From NCBI GenBank assembly GCA_964017185.1, contig OZ024880.1, positions 47,939,071 to 48,003,070 on the forward strand: a stretch of 64,000 bases of DNA, given 5' to 3'. Below are positions 12,002-24,098 of this stretch, piece by piece. The notes below the pieces were generated by a model that had not been told where the DNA came from, did no database searches, and saw nothing but the letters and a program-made list of their open reading frames with translations. The translations under genes were made by a program, and so were the position numbers. This DNA comes from Rugalucina vietnamica. Taxonomy: Eukaryota > Mollusca > Bivalvia > Lucinida > Lucinidae. Every line of letters starts with the position of its first letter. Positions within the stretch are counted from its first letter, which is position 1.

Positions 12002-12950
12002 ATACTAACTCGCAATAGGCCATTTATTAGTATTATATTGTGCGAACATCTCACTATAAGACGGTTTACGTCGATTGATTATCGGAAAGAGGGACGAAAC
12101 TCTGTGTCTGACGCTCTGAAGTATACCAACAACTGCAAACATCGTTTGCGTATATCGGATGCTTGCGATATGGGCCTTGATTCAAAGCTGCTGCAGTATG
12201 AGGATTCGCTCAAAGAGAAACATCTAAGCATCTTCAGTAAACAGGCGATAGAGGAGCTGAAAAAAATCAAGAAACACGAATATAAGAAGACGTTAATGAA
12301 CGAGCTGGGTGGCTTACTTACTGACTGTCAGAAACAGCAGTATGATCAAACCGCCCTATGTATAGTAAATTTCCTTCAAAGGGAAGTAATAAATCTAGTG
12401 CGAAATAAACCTTCGTCCTCTCCAAGGGCCCAGTTCAGACTTGTTATCAGAGACTGTGCTCAATGACTTTGACTCAACCATGCAACTTACAACTGACGAA
12501 ACCGACTGCGAGGTTGAAGTAAACGGTCAACCTGATGCTGAAATCAACACTATCGATGGCTCTGAAAGATTCTGTGAAAATACACAGAACTTAGACGATA
12601 GCATAACGGTTCTTAAAGAAACGGTTAATGCAGATACCAATTCCCAACAGCTAGCTGGAACTAAGGAAAAACCTACATCCGCAAATTCGAATAAAACTAT
12701 TACATGCTGTGAGTCGTGCAAAGTGAAACCCACAGGTAATAAGAAATATGACCAAATCCAGTGTATTGTCTGTATGTGCTGGTATCATGAAATGTGTGTC
12801 GGCATCAAAAAAGATGACGCGATCGGGATATGGTTCTGTTCTCCATGCCGAAAGGTTCCATCAGATCTACAAAATGATATTAACTCGCTAAAAACTGAAG
12901 TTAATGAAATAAAAACGTGCACAAAATCTGTACTTAAGGCAATCGAATGA
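12002..12950 (+). pseudogene. Non-LTR ORF1, N-terminal part with PHD-like zinc finger
   Basis: Two overlapping frames (to 12466, then 12441-12950) suggest one ORF1 with a frameshift near 12430. The second has C-x2-C and C-x2-C pairs with an H-x2-C (CCESCKVKP, CIVCMCWYHEMC, WFCSPCRK), a PHD-like Cys4-His-Cys3 pattern. A Lys-rich helix precedes it. ORF1 proteins bind the element RNA. Confidence 0.65.
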
Positions 12951-12956
12951 CTGTTT

Positions 12957-14120
12957 ATGAACTTTGACAACACGTTCGGCTCAATTAAAGACCAAATGAC
13001 ATCCATATCTAGACAAATAAACAGTAAAGAACTCTGTATATCAGAATCCATAGAAAACTTACAAACAACTTCAAACAATCTTAAAATGTTAGTGGACCAA
13101 AACACCTGCCAGCTGATAAACAAAACGACAGCAGTCTATGATAAAGTCAATGCACATACAGACAATTAAAAAACAGTTCCACAGAATTCTCAAAAACAAT
13201 TTAATAAAGAGTCAAGCGAACCCCTAAAACGTCCTAGCATACCAGCAGACAAAACAAACAAATCTAAAGGTACTGGAAGATACCAGAAGCCGACAAATAA
13301 ACAACAACTACCCAAGGGTCGAGCAATATCCGAACAACAAAGGCAACATCAACGGGATCCGGAAGTTGCTGAAGCTTCACATGCAACGGACGATTTCGTG
13401 ATCGATCTGGTTGAACGAAAACGTATCCAGCAGCAAACGTTGTTGGTTGGTAGTTCGATACTGAAGGATGTGAGAAACAACCAACTCAAACCCAATACCA
13501 CAGTCAGGTCTTTCCCGGGAGCGACTACAGTGACACTTAAAGAAAAACTACGCGCTTACAACCTCGAACAGTGCAAAACGATAATCGTACAAGTCGGGGA
13601 AAATGATGTCGATGATGGTAAAGACTTAGATACTTTCTGTGATGACTACATCTCCCTCTTGGACAGCCTATGCAATGATGACCGTCGCATAAGTGTGTCC
13701 GGTCTTTTACCTAGAATGGACATAAATCTTGAACCCTATAATGAACAGCTGAAAGCTATATGCGAAGAGAATAACATTGAATTTATAAACAATTTTGATG
13801 ATTTCTTGTATGCTTCTGGTGAGCTACCTGCAACATATTTCAATAAAGTCAAACTGCACTTGAATTTTAATGGTACCATTAGAAAACTGCTTTCTAATGT
13901 GGACAAAACGTGTAAGATTACTCGACCTGATACACAAGGTTATGACGCACCAGTCCCAAGAAGGCCTCGGTACTTTGGTTTAGGGCGTGGTCACCAGGCC
14001 GGTGGAAGACCTCGTTCAAATCCAAAATACTGTCACATTTGCTCTAAACAGGGTCACAGTGCACAGGATTGTTATTTTAACGTACGTATGAACGAAACAT
14101 CGCGATATTTCTCCCGATAG
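12957..14120 (+). pseudogene. Non-LTR ORF1, C-terminal part: SGNH esterase and CCHC knuckle
   Basis: Reads from a coiled-coil stretch (12957-13169, ending in a stop) into 13398-14120. That part has TLLVGSSILKDV (block I), QVGENDV (block III, GxND) and VKLHLN near the end, as in SGNH/GDSL esterase domains. A zinc knuckle CHICSKQGHSAQDC follows an Arg/Gly-rich linker. This matches ORF1 of esterase-bearing CR1-like elements. Confidence 0.65.
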
Positions 14121-14344
14121 GAAGTCAAAGGGCATATGAAACTGTTATCAACAGAGCAAACTTCTGCAAGTAATACATTTTCAAGCAATAACAAGGTAAA
14201 TAACAACACATTACATTTGTTGGATCGCACCTGCCGCGAAATAAACACGACTTCCTTGTCGGCCTGTCAGGAGGAATCTCCCATTGTCATTGACCCTTCT
14301 ATCAGCGTTGTGAATGATAGCAATTATTCTTCAACCGACAATCG

Positions 14345-14590
14345 TACCTACTTATCGTCATATGATAAGAGCATTTTTGTAACCTCAATATTCAGCACTT
14401 CCTTCCGAAAACTGACGAGCTTCGAATTTTGATGACATATGACAAATGTCCAGCTATTTTTGGACTTTGTGAGACATTTCTTGAACCAGACATTATGCAT
14501 CAGCAGGTAGAGATTGAAGGTTACGATTTTATACCTAAAGATAGAAAGTGTACTCTTGATAAGACTGGTGGTGGACATCTGCATTGATGG
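14345..14590 (+). pseudogene. Truncated AP-type endonuclease start
   Basis: In shifted frames, LRILMTYDKCPAIFGLCE and TFLEPDI resemble the N-terminus of the endonuclease of non-LTR elements (LNI...GLCET-FL). It stops after GGGHLH. About 350 bp of unrelated or deleted sequence then precedes the RT. Confidence 0.5.
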
Positions 14591-14934
14591 CGACCATGTG
14601 ACCAAGTGACGTTGAACGCCTAAAAACAATCACTTTTCGGGTACTGAAAGTCAGTGCTAACTTCTGGCGTTAAGCCGTGAGTTTCAACGTTGGTATTTCC
14701 ATAGACTCATCGGAAGATTGTCCAGGTTTTGAATCGTGTGAATTGTTTTGAAAAATTTCGAGCCCGCGCGCGCGGGGCACGGGAAATGTAGTTTTGTACC
14801 CTGAGGCGTGTTCCCGCGCATGCGCACTAAAATCACAGATTTTATAACATGCAAAGATTTTCGAGTCATTTTAATGATGATAGTCCACAAATGTTTTCGC
14901 ATAACTGACCAATTTAAAAGAAGAGAGGAAAAAA

Positions 14935-15378
14935 TAAAGTTGCGTTGGCGATGGAACTCAGTATATTAACAAACTTGAGTGCTCGAAGGCTACGGGTCTT
15001 GATGGAATCGGACCTAGAATATTTAAAACAGCAGCCCCTGTTGTTTCGCCTTCTATTGCTATGTTAATAAACAAAAGTATTGCGTTTGGAACGTTCCCAG
15101 ATCAACTGAAACAAGCAAAAGTCTTTCCTATTTTTAAAAGTGGCAGTAAATCAGATCCTTCCAATTATAGACCTATTTCCATTTTGCCTAGTGTATCAAA
15201 TTTTGTTTGAAAAACATATTAATAAACACCTTGTGGGATATTTAAATAAACATAAACTGCTGCACGAAAGCCAATCGGGCGTCCGTCACAAACACATCTG
15301 CCAAACTGCACTGACAAAATTAATCGACAATTGGTCCGAGTGTATCGACAAGGGTGGCATGATTGGTGCTTTATTCAT
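14935..15378 (+). pseudogene. Non-LTR reverse transcriptase, N-terminal block
   Basis: Reads KATGLDGIGPRIFK, then QAKVFPIFKSGSKSDPSNYR and PISILPSVS (RT blocks 0-2), ending at the fold-back insertion inside the block that becomes ALFI-DFRKA when continued at 20862. A stop interrupts it near 15208. Confidence 0.75.
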
Positions 15379-16199
15379 TATGGTGGCTTGTTAGTGCCAT
15401 TTTGTCTTTTCGTTATTTCGCAGCGAAATAACGCCACGCGAAAAGACGAACAGACGAAATAACGCCGAGCGAAAAGACGAAAAGACGAAATAACGCCGCG
15501 CGAAAAGACGAAAAGACGAAATAACGCCGCGCGAAAAGACGAAAAAACGAAATAACGCCACGCGAAAAGTCGAAATAACGAAATTACTGCACAAAAAGAC
15601 GAAATAACGCCATGCGAAAGAACGCAATTTTATAGCCATCATAATGGCGTCTTTTCCAGTGCCTTTTTTCGTTATTTCGTCTTTTCGTGTTGCGTCTTTT
15701 CGTTATTTCGTCCTTTCGTTATTTCGACTTTTCGTTATTTCGTGTTTTCGCGTGGCGTCTTTTCGTTATTTCGTCTTTTCGTTATTTCGTCTTTTCGCAT
15801 GGCGTCTTTTCGTTATTTCGTCTTTTCGTTATTTCGCGTGGCATCTTTTCGTTATTTCGTATTTTCGTTATTTCGTCATTTCGCGTGGCGTCTTTTCGTT
15901 ATTTCGTCCTTTCGTTATTTCGTCTTTTCGCGTGGCGTTTTTTCGTTATTTCGTCTTTTCGCGTGGCGACTTTTCGTTATTTCGTCATTTCGCGTGGCGT
16001 CTTTTCGTTATTTCGTCCTTTCGTCTTTTCGCGTGGCGTCTTTTCGTTATTTCGTCTTTTCGCGTGGCGTCTTTTCGTTATTTCGTCTTTTCGTTATTTC
16101 GTCTTTTCGTTATTTCGTCTTTTCGTCTTTTCGCGTGGCGTCTTTTCGCGTTTAAAAATAGATGATAATAATCTATACCTTTGGTGACCTTTATTATAA

Positions 16200-16433
16200 G
16201 AGCCTGTGCGTGAGAAAACCAACAATTTGGGTTCCGACCAGGTTCGACACAAACCAGCCCGTACAGTCACAGAAGCAGGCTAGATGCTTGAAATTTCGGA
16301 TTTAAGAAGAAGAAAGATTGTACTATCTGTGTAATGAAAACAAAGGCGCTGATCAGCTGTGCAGTTACTGCACAGCTGATCTGCAGCTTTGTTTTCACCT
16401 ATGCAAATTGTGGGATTTCTCATGCAGTGGCTC
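16200..16433 (+). mobile_element. MITE-1 copy
   Basis: Ends GAGCCTGTGCGTGAGAAAAC and the inverse of GAGCCACTGCATGAGAAA, flanked by ATAA on both sides (4-bp duplication). It has the family's internal stem around GCTGATCAGCTGTGCAGTTA. Confidence 0.7.
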
Positions 16434-16516
16434 ATAATAAATTTGTCATCTTGTCGAAACCATTGTAGTATTTTAAATGCGGACCTTTACAAAGAATGGT
16501 TCATTCAATTTCATTT

Positions 16517-16736
16517 GAGCCGCGTCATAAGAAAACCGGACGTTTTCCTGTATGGAAAAAAGACGCAGATCAGCTGTGCAGTTATTTTCTCAGCTTGATC
16601 AGTGCCATGTTTTCGCTAATCGGATAGTACAATAATCAGGAATTTTAAGCTTCTAGCCTTCTTTTGAGATTGCACAGTCCGATGTGTGTCGGGCCGGTTC
16701 GGAAACCCAAAGACCGGTTTTCTCGCTTCGTGGCTC
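16517..16736 (-). mobile_element. MITE-1 copy, reverse orientation
   Basis: Begins GAGCCGCGTCATAAGAAAAC and ends GTGGCTC, flanked by ATTT on both sides. It has the internal dyad with GCAGATCAGCTGTGCAG. Confidence 0.65.
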
Positions 16737-16762
16737 ATTTGTGACCGAGCAATAATAGAATT

Positions 16763-16972
16763 GAGCCGCCTCGTGGGAAAACCAACAATGTGGTTTCCGA
16801 ACAGGTCCGACACAAACCGGCCTGTACAGTCACAGAAGATGGATAGAGACTGGAAATTTTGGATTTAGAAAGTCGAGAAATTGTACTATCCATGCAGCGA
16901 AAACAAAGGCGCTGATCAGCTTCGCAGTTACTGCGAAGCTGATCTGCGCCTTTGGTTTCGCATATGCAAATA
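16763..16972 (+). mobile_element. MITE-1 copy, 3' truncated
   Basis: Begins GAGCCGCCTCGTGGGAAAAC and contains CCGGCCTGTACAGTCACAGA and a long hairpin GCTTCGCAGTTACTGCGAAG. The terminal GGCTC is missing. Confidence 0.65.
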
Positions 16973-17004
16973 TTATACAAAATACAAATCCAATACAAAT
17001 TGTA

Positions 17005-17330
17005 TTTGGCAACGCATTACGAAAACTTGCCCATGCAACATACAGAGATTTTTTTCAGCTGTAAAACGTGAAAATTACATTGGAAAATGTTTGAAGTTTT
17101 TAATATTTTTGCTCAAAACATACATTGTGGGTACATGTTATAACGGCCTCGGTGAGGCGGTTCTAACAAGTACCCACAATGTTTGTTTTGAATAAAAAAT
17201 GAGAAAAAATATAGGTATACCCAAGTGTACCCCAGTTTTGCTATATAAAAGTGGGATATAAGGGGGTATACATTTCATGGACATGTTTTTCTGATGTACA
17301 GTAGTGCGACATAATGTCAAGAATGGAGTT
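17005..17330. mobile_element. MITE-2 copy
   Basis: Ends GCATTACGAAAACTTGCCC and TTCATGGACATGTTTTTCTG, with a central near-palindrome ACATTGTGGGTACATG...AAGTACCCACAATGT. Confidence 0.6.
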
Positions 17331-18854
17331 TTCTGAAGGTGGCGAATACTTATGTCCACTGACTGTAGTTCAGAATGTTGGCTACAATAAAAAGAATAGA
17401 AGTGTTAACTGATATACAAGGTCATACTTAACCATAATAAAGTGAAAATAATCTAATTTAACAAAGCCACTAACAGTAACTGTTATGCTGCATGCCATGT
17501 CAAATGTCATCAACTTTTGAAAGTTTTATTTTTATTACTTTAAGTCCTTATTATCCTATAATTTGATTAGATAATGCCATATATACAGTCAGACATAAGT
17601 TAAGCATCACCCTAACATTATTCTGGAGACTGTTTTGAGATAACAATTACTTCATAAAAACAATTATTCTGTGACGGTAGTTTACCAGTGTTGTTTCTTG
17701 ATCGGATAGAACTGTTAGAACGCCATTTGCCTTAAAGGCGGTTTAGATTCTATGGGGCCATTTATACACAAACCCCTATTTTTGGGATATACCCTTATGT
17801 ACCAGTCATTTGTATCCCCGGCTCCCCTAGGGTCGGGGAATAGCGGTACTTTTAACTTTCCAATTTTTAAAGCCCCGCTGAAAGCCCGGCACCGCGGGGC
17901 CAGATTTGTGGTAAAATCCCTGCTAAAAGCCCCAGCTCCTCGGAGGCTGACCATAATGTGGAACAATAGCTGGGAGCTGTTCTGATGAAACTGAAGTATG
18001 AAAGAGGATCTTGAACTCATGCGTGTAAAAGTACAGGTACATTTGCAAATTGAATAAGGACCATAAGGCCAGAATTGTAAAAATGTAAAAAATAAATAAA
18101 AATGCAACAGTTCATTCATTTACATTTAAATCATGAAAGATATTTAAATTATAAAGGCATCATCAGGTAGAGTTGAAACTTGAAAACTGAGCAAATACCT
18201 AGTTTCAAGGATAGCAGCTCATATTAACATAAGAGAAAATCAATGCAGAAAACTTTCCAACGACTGCACAAAATAAAGAGAAAGAGCTGCAAAACAATTC
18301 AAGGCTCATATACACTTTCAGATTTTGAAATAATCGTCAACTTCTACCGATGCATTTTTTTGCATTTTAAAGAAATTATCATTAATATAACAAACGCCAT
18401 AAATCTTACAAGTCGAATGTTTTGTGTAGTCAGTTCCGGAACATACATGTATTCTAAAAGATGTTGTTGTTGCACTTATAGCATAAAGCACTCTACATGG
18501 TGAACAGCGGGTACAGGAAAATCAAGGTACATGCACAAAACTTATGTTTTGAATTCATGCAGCCCGGTTAGCACGACAAATGTTTACATGTCTTTGATAG
18601 TTTCTAACCTAAATAATCACACTCGGTTTCAAAACAAACATGGTAAAAATGTCATCTATTAAGAAAGTATGACATAATATGTTCCGGTGATTAACTTCCT
18701 TTTGCCAACGTATCATATTGATTTAATTTTGTAGTAATTGGTACTACAATTATGTCATTTTGATGTTATTTTGAGATGGCGCACCAGAGGTCAAAATGGA
18801 GCTATAGCAATAAAATTAGATGGTCGTAAAAACACGTTATCATAACTAAGTTAA

Positions 18855-19225
18855 AAGGTACAAGTAGGCAAAGACCAGGAAAAGGCGCAATCAGAAAGAG
18901 ATTCCCACTCCAAAAACCAAGGTGGGAAAAAACTAAATGAACAATCGGGTACTTATACCATGAAAACATATCGTAAGCCGAATGAGCAGCTATTTTCCCA
19001 ATAGGTGGCCACTAAGTTACCCAAACTTAACTAAAAATATATGAAAACACACATAAGGTGCGAACAGCACAAAAAATTTAAACACCAATACATAAAACAA
19101 AAAGAACCACCACAGAAGTATTGCCTTGGAACGATCAGTAATATAAAATTACTGGCGGGATCAAACCGGTTTTACAGGTACCTAACCTCACCCTCAGCTT
19201 CTGCAGTGGTTCACAACATTTAGAT
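18855..19225 (-). repeat. PLE 3' fragment inside the fold-back element
   Basis: Shares AAAAGGTACAAGTAGGCAAA, GCCGAATGAGCAGCTATTTT and the CACCCTCAGCTTCTGCAG block with the PLE at 21383-22942. No ORF remains. Confidence 0.75.
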
Positions 19226-19786
19226 AGTTTATAATAAGTAACAAAGCAAGCTGAATGCACAATTTATGAACAGTTATATTGTAAAGATAGATGGCCTTCC
19301 CTTGTTCAGGTGTGTCAGTGTTTGATACTATTGGCTGTCAGAATTGTTTCTGTTTAAACTTTCTGTTAGGCTGAAATTCATTTTCAATCACTGAGGTAGG
19401 CAGATTGTTGATATGTAGGTACACATTCAGAAATCTGTCTGTCACAATTGACAGTTATAACAGTGTATTTTAAAGTGGTGAATATTTAACATAAAGACAG
19501 AGTTACAGTTCGGGTCCCACAAGGGGCATATGTTGGACAAGCCAAGTTCTGCTTGCGGGTGTGCCATGTGTTTCTTCTAGTTTTTTTCTTCTATTTTGGC
19601 CTGTCTCATTTGAGATGAAGTTATCTAGTAAGGAACGTTTAGACGGAATGTAAAACAGATATACCCACATGAGCAGGGCCTGTTCGGATAAAGAAAAATG
19701 TTATGACATGGATCAACAATAAAGTCAAGTGGCTAATGATATGTTGATTGGTCATGATTTATAAAATTTATTTTTGCTCGACAAAT

Positions 19787-20006
19787 GAGCCGCGACGTGA
19801 GAAAACCGGTCTTCAGGTTTCCAAACCGTTCCGACACGAATCGGTCTATGCAATCTCAAAAGAAGGCTAGAAGATTGAAATTCATGTTTAAGAAGAAGAG
19901 AATTTGTATTATCCCATTAGCAAAAGCAAATGCACAGATCAGGCTGTGAGAGTAACTGCACAGCTGATCTGCGTCCTTGTTTTAGCATAGGCAAAAGTCC
20001 GGTTTT
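19787..20006 (+). mobile_element. MITE-1 copy, 3' truncated
   Basis: Begins GAGCCGCGACGTGAGAAAAC, then CGACACGAATCGGTCTATGC and CTGCACAGCTGATCTGCGTC. The terminal inverted end is incomplete. Confidence 0.6.
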
Positions 20007-20861
20007 CGATTTACAATGGTGTCAATTTAAATAAAGACAGTGTGACACATTTTGTTATAAATATAAAAGTCACTGAAGGTGTAGATTATTATCATGTATA
20101 TCTATTTTTAAACGCGAAAAGACGAAATAACGAAAAGACGAAATAACGAAAAGACGCCACGCGAAAAGACGAAATAACGAAAAGACGCCACGCGAAAAGA
20201 CGAAAGGACGAAATAAAGAAAAGACGCCACGCGAAATGACGAAATAACGAAAAGACGCCACGCGAAAAGACAAAATAACGAAAAAACGCCACGCGAAAAG
20301 ACGAAAAAACGAAAGGACGAAATAACGAAAAGACGCCACGCGAAATGACGAAATAACGAAAATACGAAATAACGAAAAGACGCCACGCGAAATAACGAAA
20401 AGACGAAATAACGAAAAGACGCCACACGAAAAGACGCCACGCGAAAAGACGAAATAACGAAAAGACGAAATAACGAAAAGACGCCACGCGAAAAGACGAA
20501 ATAACGAAAAGTCGAAATAACGAAAGGACGAAATAACGAAAAGACGCAACACGAAAAGACGAAATAACGAAAAAAAGGCACTGGAAAAGACGCCATTATG
20601 ATGGCTATAAAATTGCGTTCTTTCGCATGGCGTTATTTCGTCTTTTTGTGCAGTAATTTCGTTATTTCGACTTTTCGCGTGGCGTTATTTCGTTTTTTCG
20701 TCTTTTCGCGCGGCGTTATTTCGTCTTTTCGTCTTTTCGCGCGGCGTTATTTCGTCTTTTCGTCTTTTCGCTCGGCGTTATTTCGTCTTTTCGTCTTTTC
20801 GCGTGGCGTTATTTCGCTGCGAAATAACGAAAAGACGAAATGGCACTAACAATCCACCATA

Positions 20862-21382
20862 ATTCATAGACTTCCGCAAAGCTATTGATTTGGTTGACCA
20901 TTCGATTCTGATGCAAAAACTTGCTATCTATAAATTCAGTCCATTAACACTGCAGTGGTTTGGTTCATATCAAAGCCATCGCCAACAAGCTATTGAAAGT
21001 GATAAAGTACCGACTTCTCACTTATACGCACGGGTGTTCCCCAGGGGTCCATTTTAGGACCAACACTATTCCTCATTTTTATAAACGATCTACCCTTATG
21101 TTTCGAAAACTGCTTTTCCGACCTATATGCCGACGATGCTACAGTTCATGTCAGTGACAGTGACATAAACAATATAGAACACCACTTGATAGGCGACTTC
21201 AATAATGCTATTTCCTGGAGTATACCTAATAAAATGAAAATCCATTACGGTAAAACCACATGCATGTTACCTGGAACTATACAACGATTAAATTTAACCC
21301 GCAAATTGGATATCAATATCGATAATACGCACATCAAGAACGTATTGGAACAAAAATTACTAGGAGTTTATATCGATGAAAA
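20862..21382 (+). pseudogene. Non-LTR reverse transcriptase, catalytic block (middle segment)
   Basis: Continues the RT directly after the fold-back element: DFRKAIDLVDHSIL, QWFGSYQSHRQQ, then, with frame changes, FINDLPLCF and LYADDATVH (the YADD catalytic motif). It runs up to LLGVYIDEK, where the PLE is inserted. Confidence 0.75.
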
Positions 21383-22942
21383 AAGGTACAAGTAGGCAAA
21401 GATCAGGAAAAGGCGCAATCAGAAAAAGATTTCCACTCCAAAAACCGAGGCGGGAAAAACCAAACCAACAATCAGGTACTTACTTATACCATGAAAACAT
21501 TTCGTAAGCCGAATGAGCAGCTATTTTCCCAATAGGTGGCCACTCAGTTACCTTAACTTAACTAAAAATATGAAAACATACATAAGGCGCCAACAGCGCA
21601 AAAATATTTTAAACACCAAGACATAAAACATAAAGAACCACCACAGAGGTATCGACTTGGGAACGATCAGTAACACAAAGTTACTGGCGGGTTTAAACCG
21701 ATTTTACATGGCAATAACCTCACCCTCAGCTACTGCAGTGGTTCATAACATTTAGTTAGTTCTTCGGTCCTCGTGGTGAATCTCTAACTAGTCAATGAAT
21801 CATCAAGAACAAACAAGTCATGATAAACATCCTGATCAAAAGCCAGGACTCAGAGATTCAGTAAGCTGCCCGACGATGGAGATCCCTGGGCGCCGAATAA
21901 CTTACTAACTCCTGAGCAAAAGAAAAACATCAGTTGGACCCCGTTGGGCCAAGCAACAGACAAGAAGCTCCGGCCCCAACCAATTAAAATGAATAGCTTT
22001 AAGTCGGGGCCATCATAGAGTCTTACGCCCGACCCACCGCCGTGCAATTAAAGAAGGCAGCATAGTTATCAACCGTGATTGGGTTAAAAACTAAGCATGC
22101 AGACTGTCGCATAACATTCAAGTTATAACCTATACGTTTGTAACGTGTTATGATTTTTCTAAACTGAAAAGAAAAATCATTACTTTCTATAAGTTTCTTA
22201 AATTTGTATACCAAGTCACCATAAAATTCTGGTTCCGAATGGCCCTCACTTAAAAGCGTCTTTAACCCAACATTATATTTAGAGATCAATTCATAGTGTC
22301 TACGATAAAAATTAGAAAAGGTTTTTCGAAGTTTATGATACCGATAACCCTGTTGGAGAAGTTTGGCCGTTGAACATTTATTTCGAGCGTTGAAGTCTGT
22401 AACATGATTGCAGACTCTAGCAAACCTAATAAGTTGCGAAATGTATACACCATAAGAAGCACGACGAGGAATGTCACCATCCAAAAACGGAAAATTTACT
22501 ATATCAAAATCAAAGTCATCGTGCTTATCATAAATTTTAGAAGAAACAAATCCATTTTCAACAGAAAGATGTAGATCTAAAAAGGGGGCTTCGGTATCCG
22601 ACATATTGGCTTTGTTCAACTGTAGTTCAGATGGATAAATTTGATTGACCATATCTTCAAAATTAGGGTTGTCAATGTTCAAAAGGTCATCGAGGTACCT
22701 AGAAGTGGAATTAAAAGCCTCGATAACATCAGCTTGATTATCATGGTTAAGAGAAACCATGAAATCTCTTTCGTAGCAGTATAAAAATAAATCAGCTACG
22801 AGGTGCGCAATTTGTACCCATCGGAATTCCAACAATTTGTCTGTATAACTTGGTCCCAAACCTAATATACATATTATCCAGGAGATAGGATAAGGCGTCG
22901 CATACATTCTGACATGACCAAAGTGAAAACCTAACTTGGTCA
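21383..22942 (-). mobile_element. Penelope-like element, 5'-truncated, inserted in the non-LTR RT
   Basis: Minus-strand element: ORF at 22023-22943, then 3' non-coding DNA ending in the GCCTACTTGTACCTTTTTT block common to all copies of this family in the window. The same family occurs at 38885-39600, 40230-41335 and 41604-43130. Confidence 0.75.
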
Positions 22943-22943
22943 A
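22023..22943 (-). pseudogene. PLE reverse transcriptase fragment
   Basis: Contains HLVADLFLYCYERDFM, the catalytic SRYLDDLLN (YLDD), EAPFLDLHLSVENG and RRASYGVYISQLIRFARVC, in the order of Penelope-like RTs. The N-terminal RT motifs are missing, so it cannot be functional. No GIY-YIG domain follows. Confidence 0.75.
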
Positions 22944-24098
22944 AACACATAAGTTATTTATGCTCAGTCATTGCTTCTAAGATATCTCTTCTGTGGCAGA
23001 TATCAGAATACGTCCCAGTTGATGATCAAAAAACTTTATATCAAGGGTTATACCTTACCTTATATAGATTACGGATCCGTGACGTGGGGCTCAGTTTCTA
23101 CAGTACATATATAATGTCTGACTAAACTGCAGAAACGAGCAGCGAGGATAATATTGCGCGCAGAATTTGACACTCCTTCTGAATTAATGTTCAATGAGTT
23201 ATGTTGGCTCTCCGTAACAGACAGACTTAAATACAATAAAGCTGTACTTACCTACAAGGCTGTAAATAATCTCACCCCAGATTATATATCAAAACTCTTG
23301 AAACCAGTATCACACGTGCATAACCTTAATTTGAGGTCATCAGTCAACGGAACCAGTTTTGTTCCTAAAACTCATACCACGCTTCGTGATGGGTCATTTT
23401 CTTGCTCAGTCCCTAGGCTTTGGAATGCTTTTCCTCAGACAATCAGAGAAACAAAGTCTGTAAATGTTTTAAACGTAGCCTCAAAGCGCACTTGCAGACT
23501 AATAAAAAGTAAGTCTTAATTTTAACTTAGCAAACATATATCCAATTTTAATTTACCTTCACTACAATGTCGGGTTTTAAACATTAATTATGTAACTGTG
23601 TGTGCGGGGTGTGTGCTGTCTGGACATTGGTATCCGCCACATGCACTCTACTCGACAGTTTCTTCCTTAGTGTTGAATAGTAACTATTTTTTAAAGAATG
23701 TTTTATTGAAATAGTATGCATGTACAAACAAAAAAATGTATATATGTTATAAAACCTTTTTATGGATGCTCTATTTCAAATATGTTCTAGGTATATATTT
23801 TTATGTTTTATACGCCCATGGATCATTCAACGAAATTACTGTCTTCGTCATAAGGACCAAAATTTAAAAGCATACCACTTTTATTGTTCTTTTTCACGAC
23901 GTAAGACTATTTATTGTTTTTAGGGCATAATGAATATGTTGACAATACTGTGATTACAGTTTTATAACTTGTGCCAACTTTGTATTTTATGCTGTTGTAT
24001 ATATGTAAATATTTGTTATTTCCAGAGGGCCATAAGGTAGAATAGCTGATAAGCTGTTACTCTCTTTATACATTGTATAAATAAAATAAATAAATAAA
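22943..24098 (+). mobile_element. Non-LTR element, RT C-terminus and 3' UTR
   Basis: Resumes with ASKISLLWQISEYVP, then after a frameshift YTLPYIDYGSVTWGS and, at 23154-23519, LQKRAARIIL, NELCWLSVTDRLKYNKAV and VPRLWNAFPQTIRET, the usual end of CR1/Jockey-type ORF2. An A-rich (TAAA)n tail ends it at ~24098. Confidence 0.8.

Larger units (their letters stand above)
11805..15378 (+). mobile_element. CR1-like non-LTR retrotransposon, 5' part
   Basis: Plus-strand element inserted in the minisatellite. It has a 5' UTR, an ORF1 in frameshifted pieces, a truncated endonuclease and the RT N-terminus. The rest of the RT resumes at 20862 and 22943, and the 3' tail is (TAAA)n at ~24098. PHD finger plus SGNH esterase ORF1 proteins are known in CR1-type elements. 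All frames are broken, so it is dead. Confidence 0.8.
15379..20861. mobile_element. Fold-back element with ~800-bp repeat-built inverted arms
   Basis: 5,483 bp flanked by the 6-bp duplication ATTCAT (15373-15378 and 20862-20867). The termini are TATGGTGG...CCACCATA. The arms (15379-16185 and about 20066-20861) are inverted copies built of CpG-rich units such as CGTCTTTTCGTTATTTCG and CGCGTGGCG. Each arm switches repeat orientation near 15645 (20597 on the other side). No transposase is visible; the centre holds MITEs and a PLE fragment. Polintons also make 6-bp duplications, but no polinton gene is present; the family is unassigned. Confidence 0.85.

Noticed and set aside
15391-16187. Long overlapping open frames rich in Phe-Arg-Leu-Ser in several frames (also 20070-20849).
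   Set aside because: They arise because the CGTCTTTTCGTTATTTCG-type repeat has no stop codon in several frames; they mirror each other in the inverted arms and show no domain.
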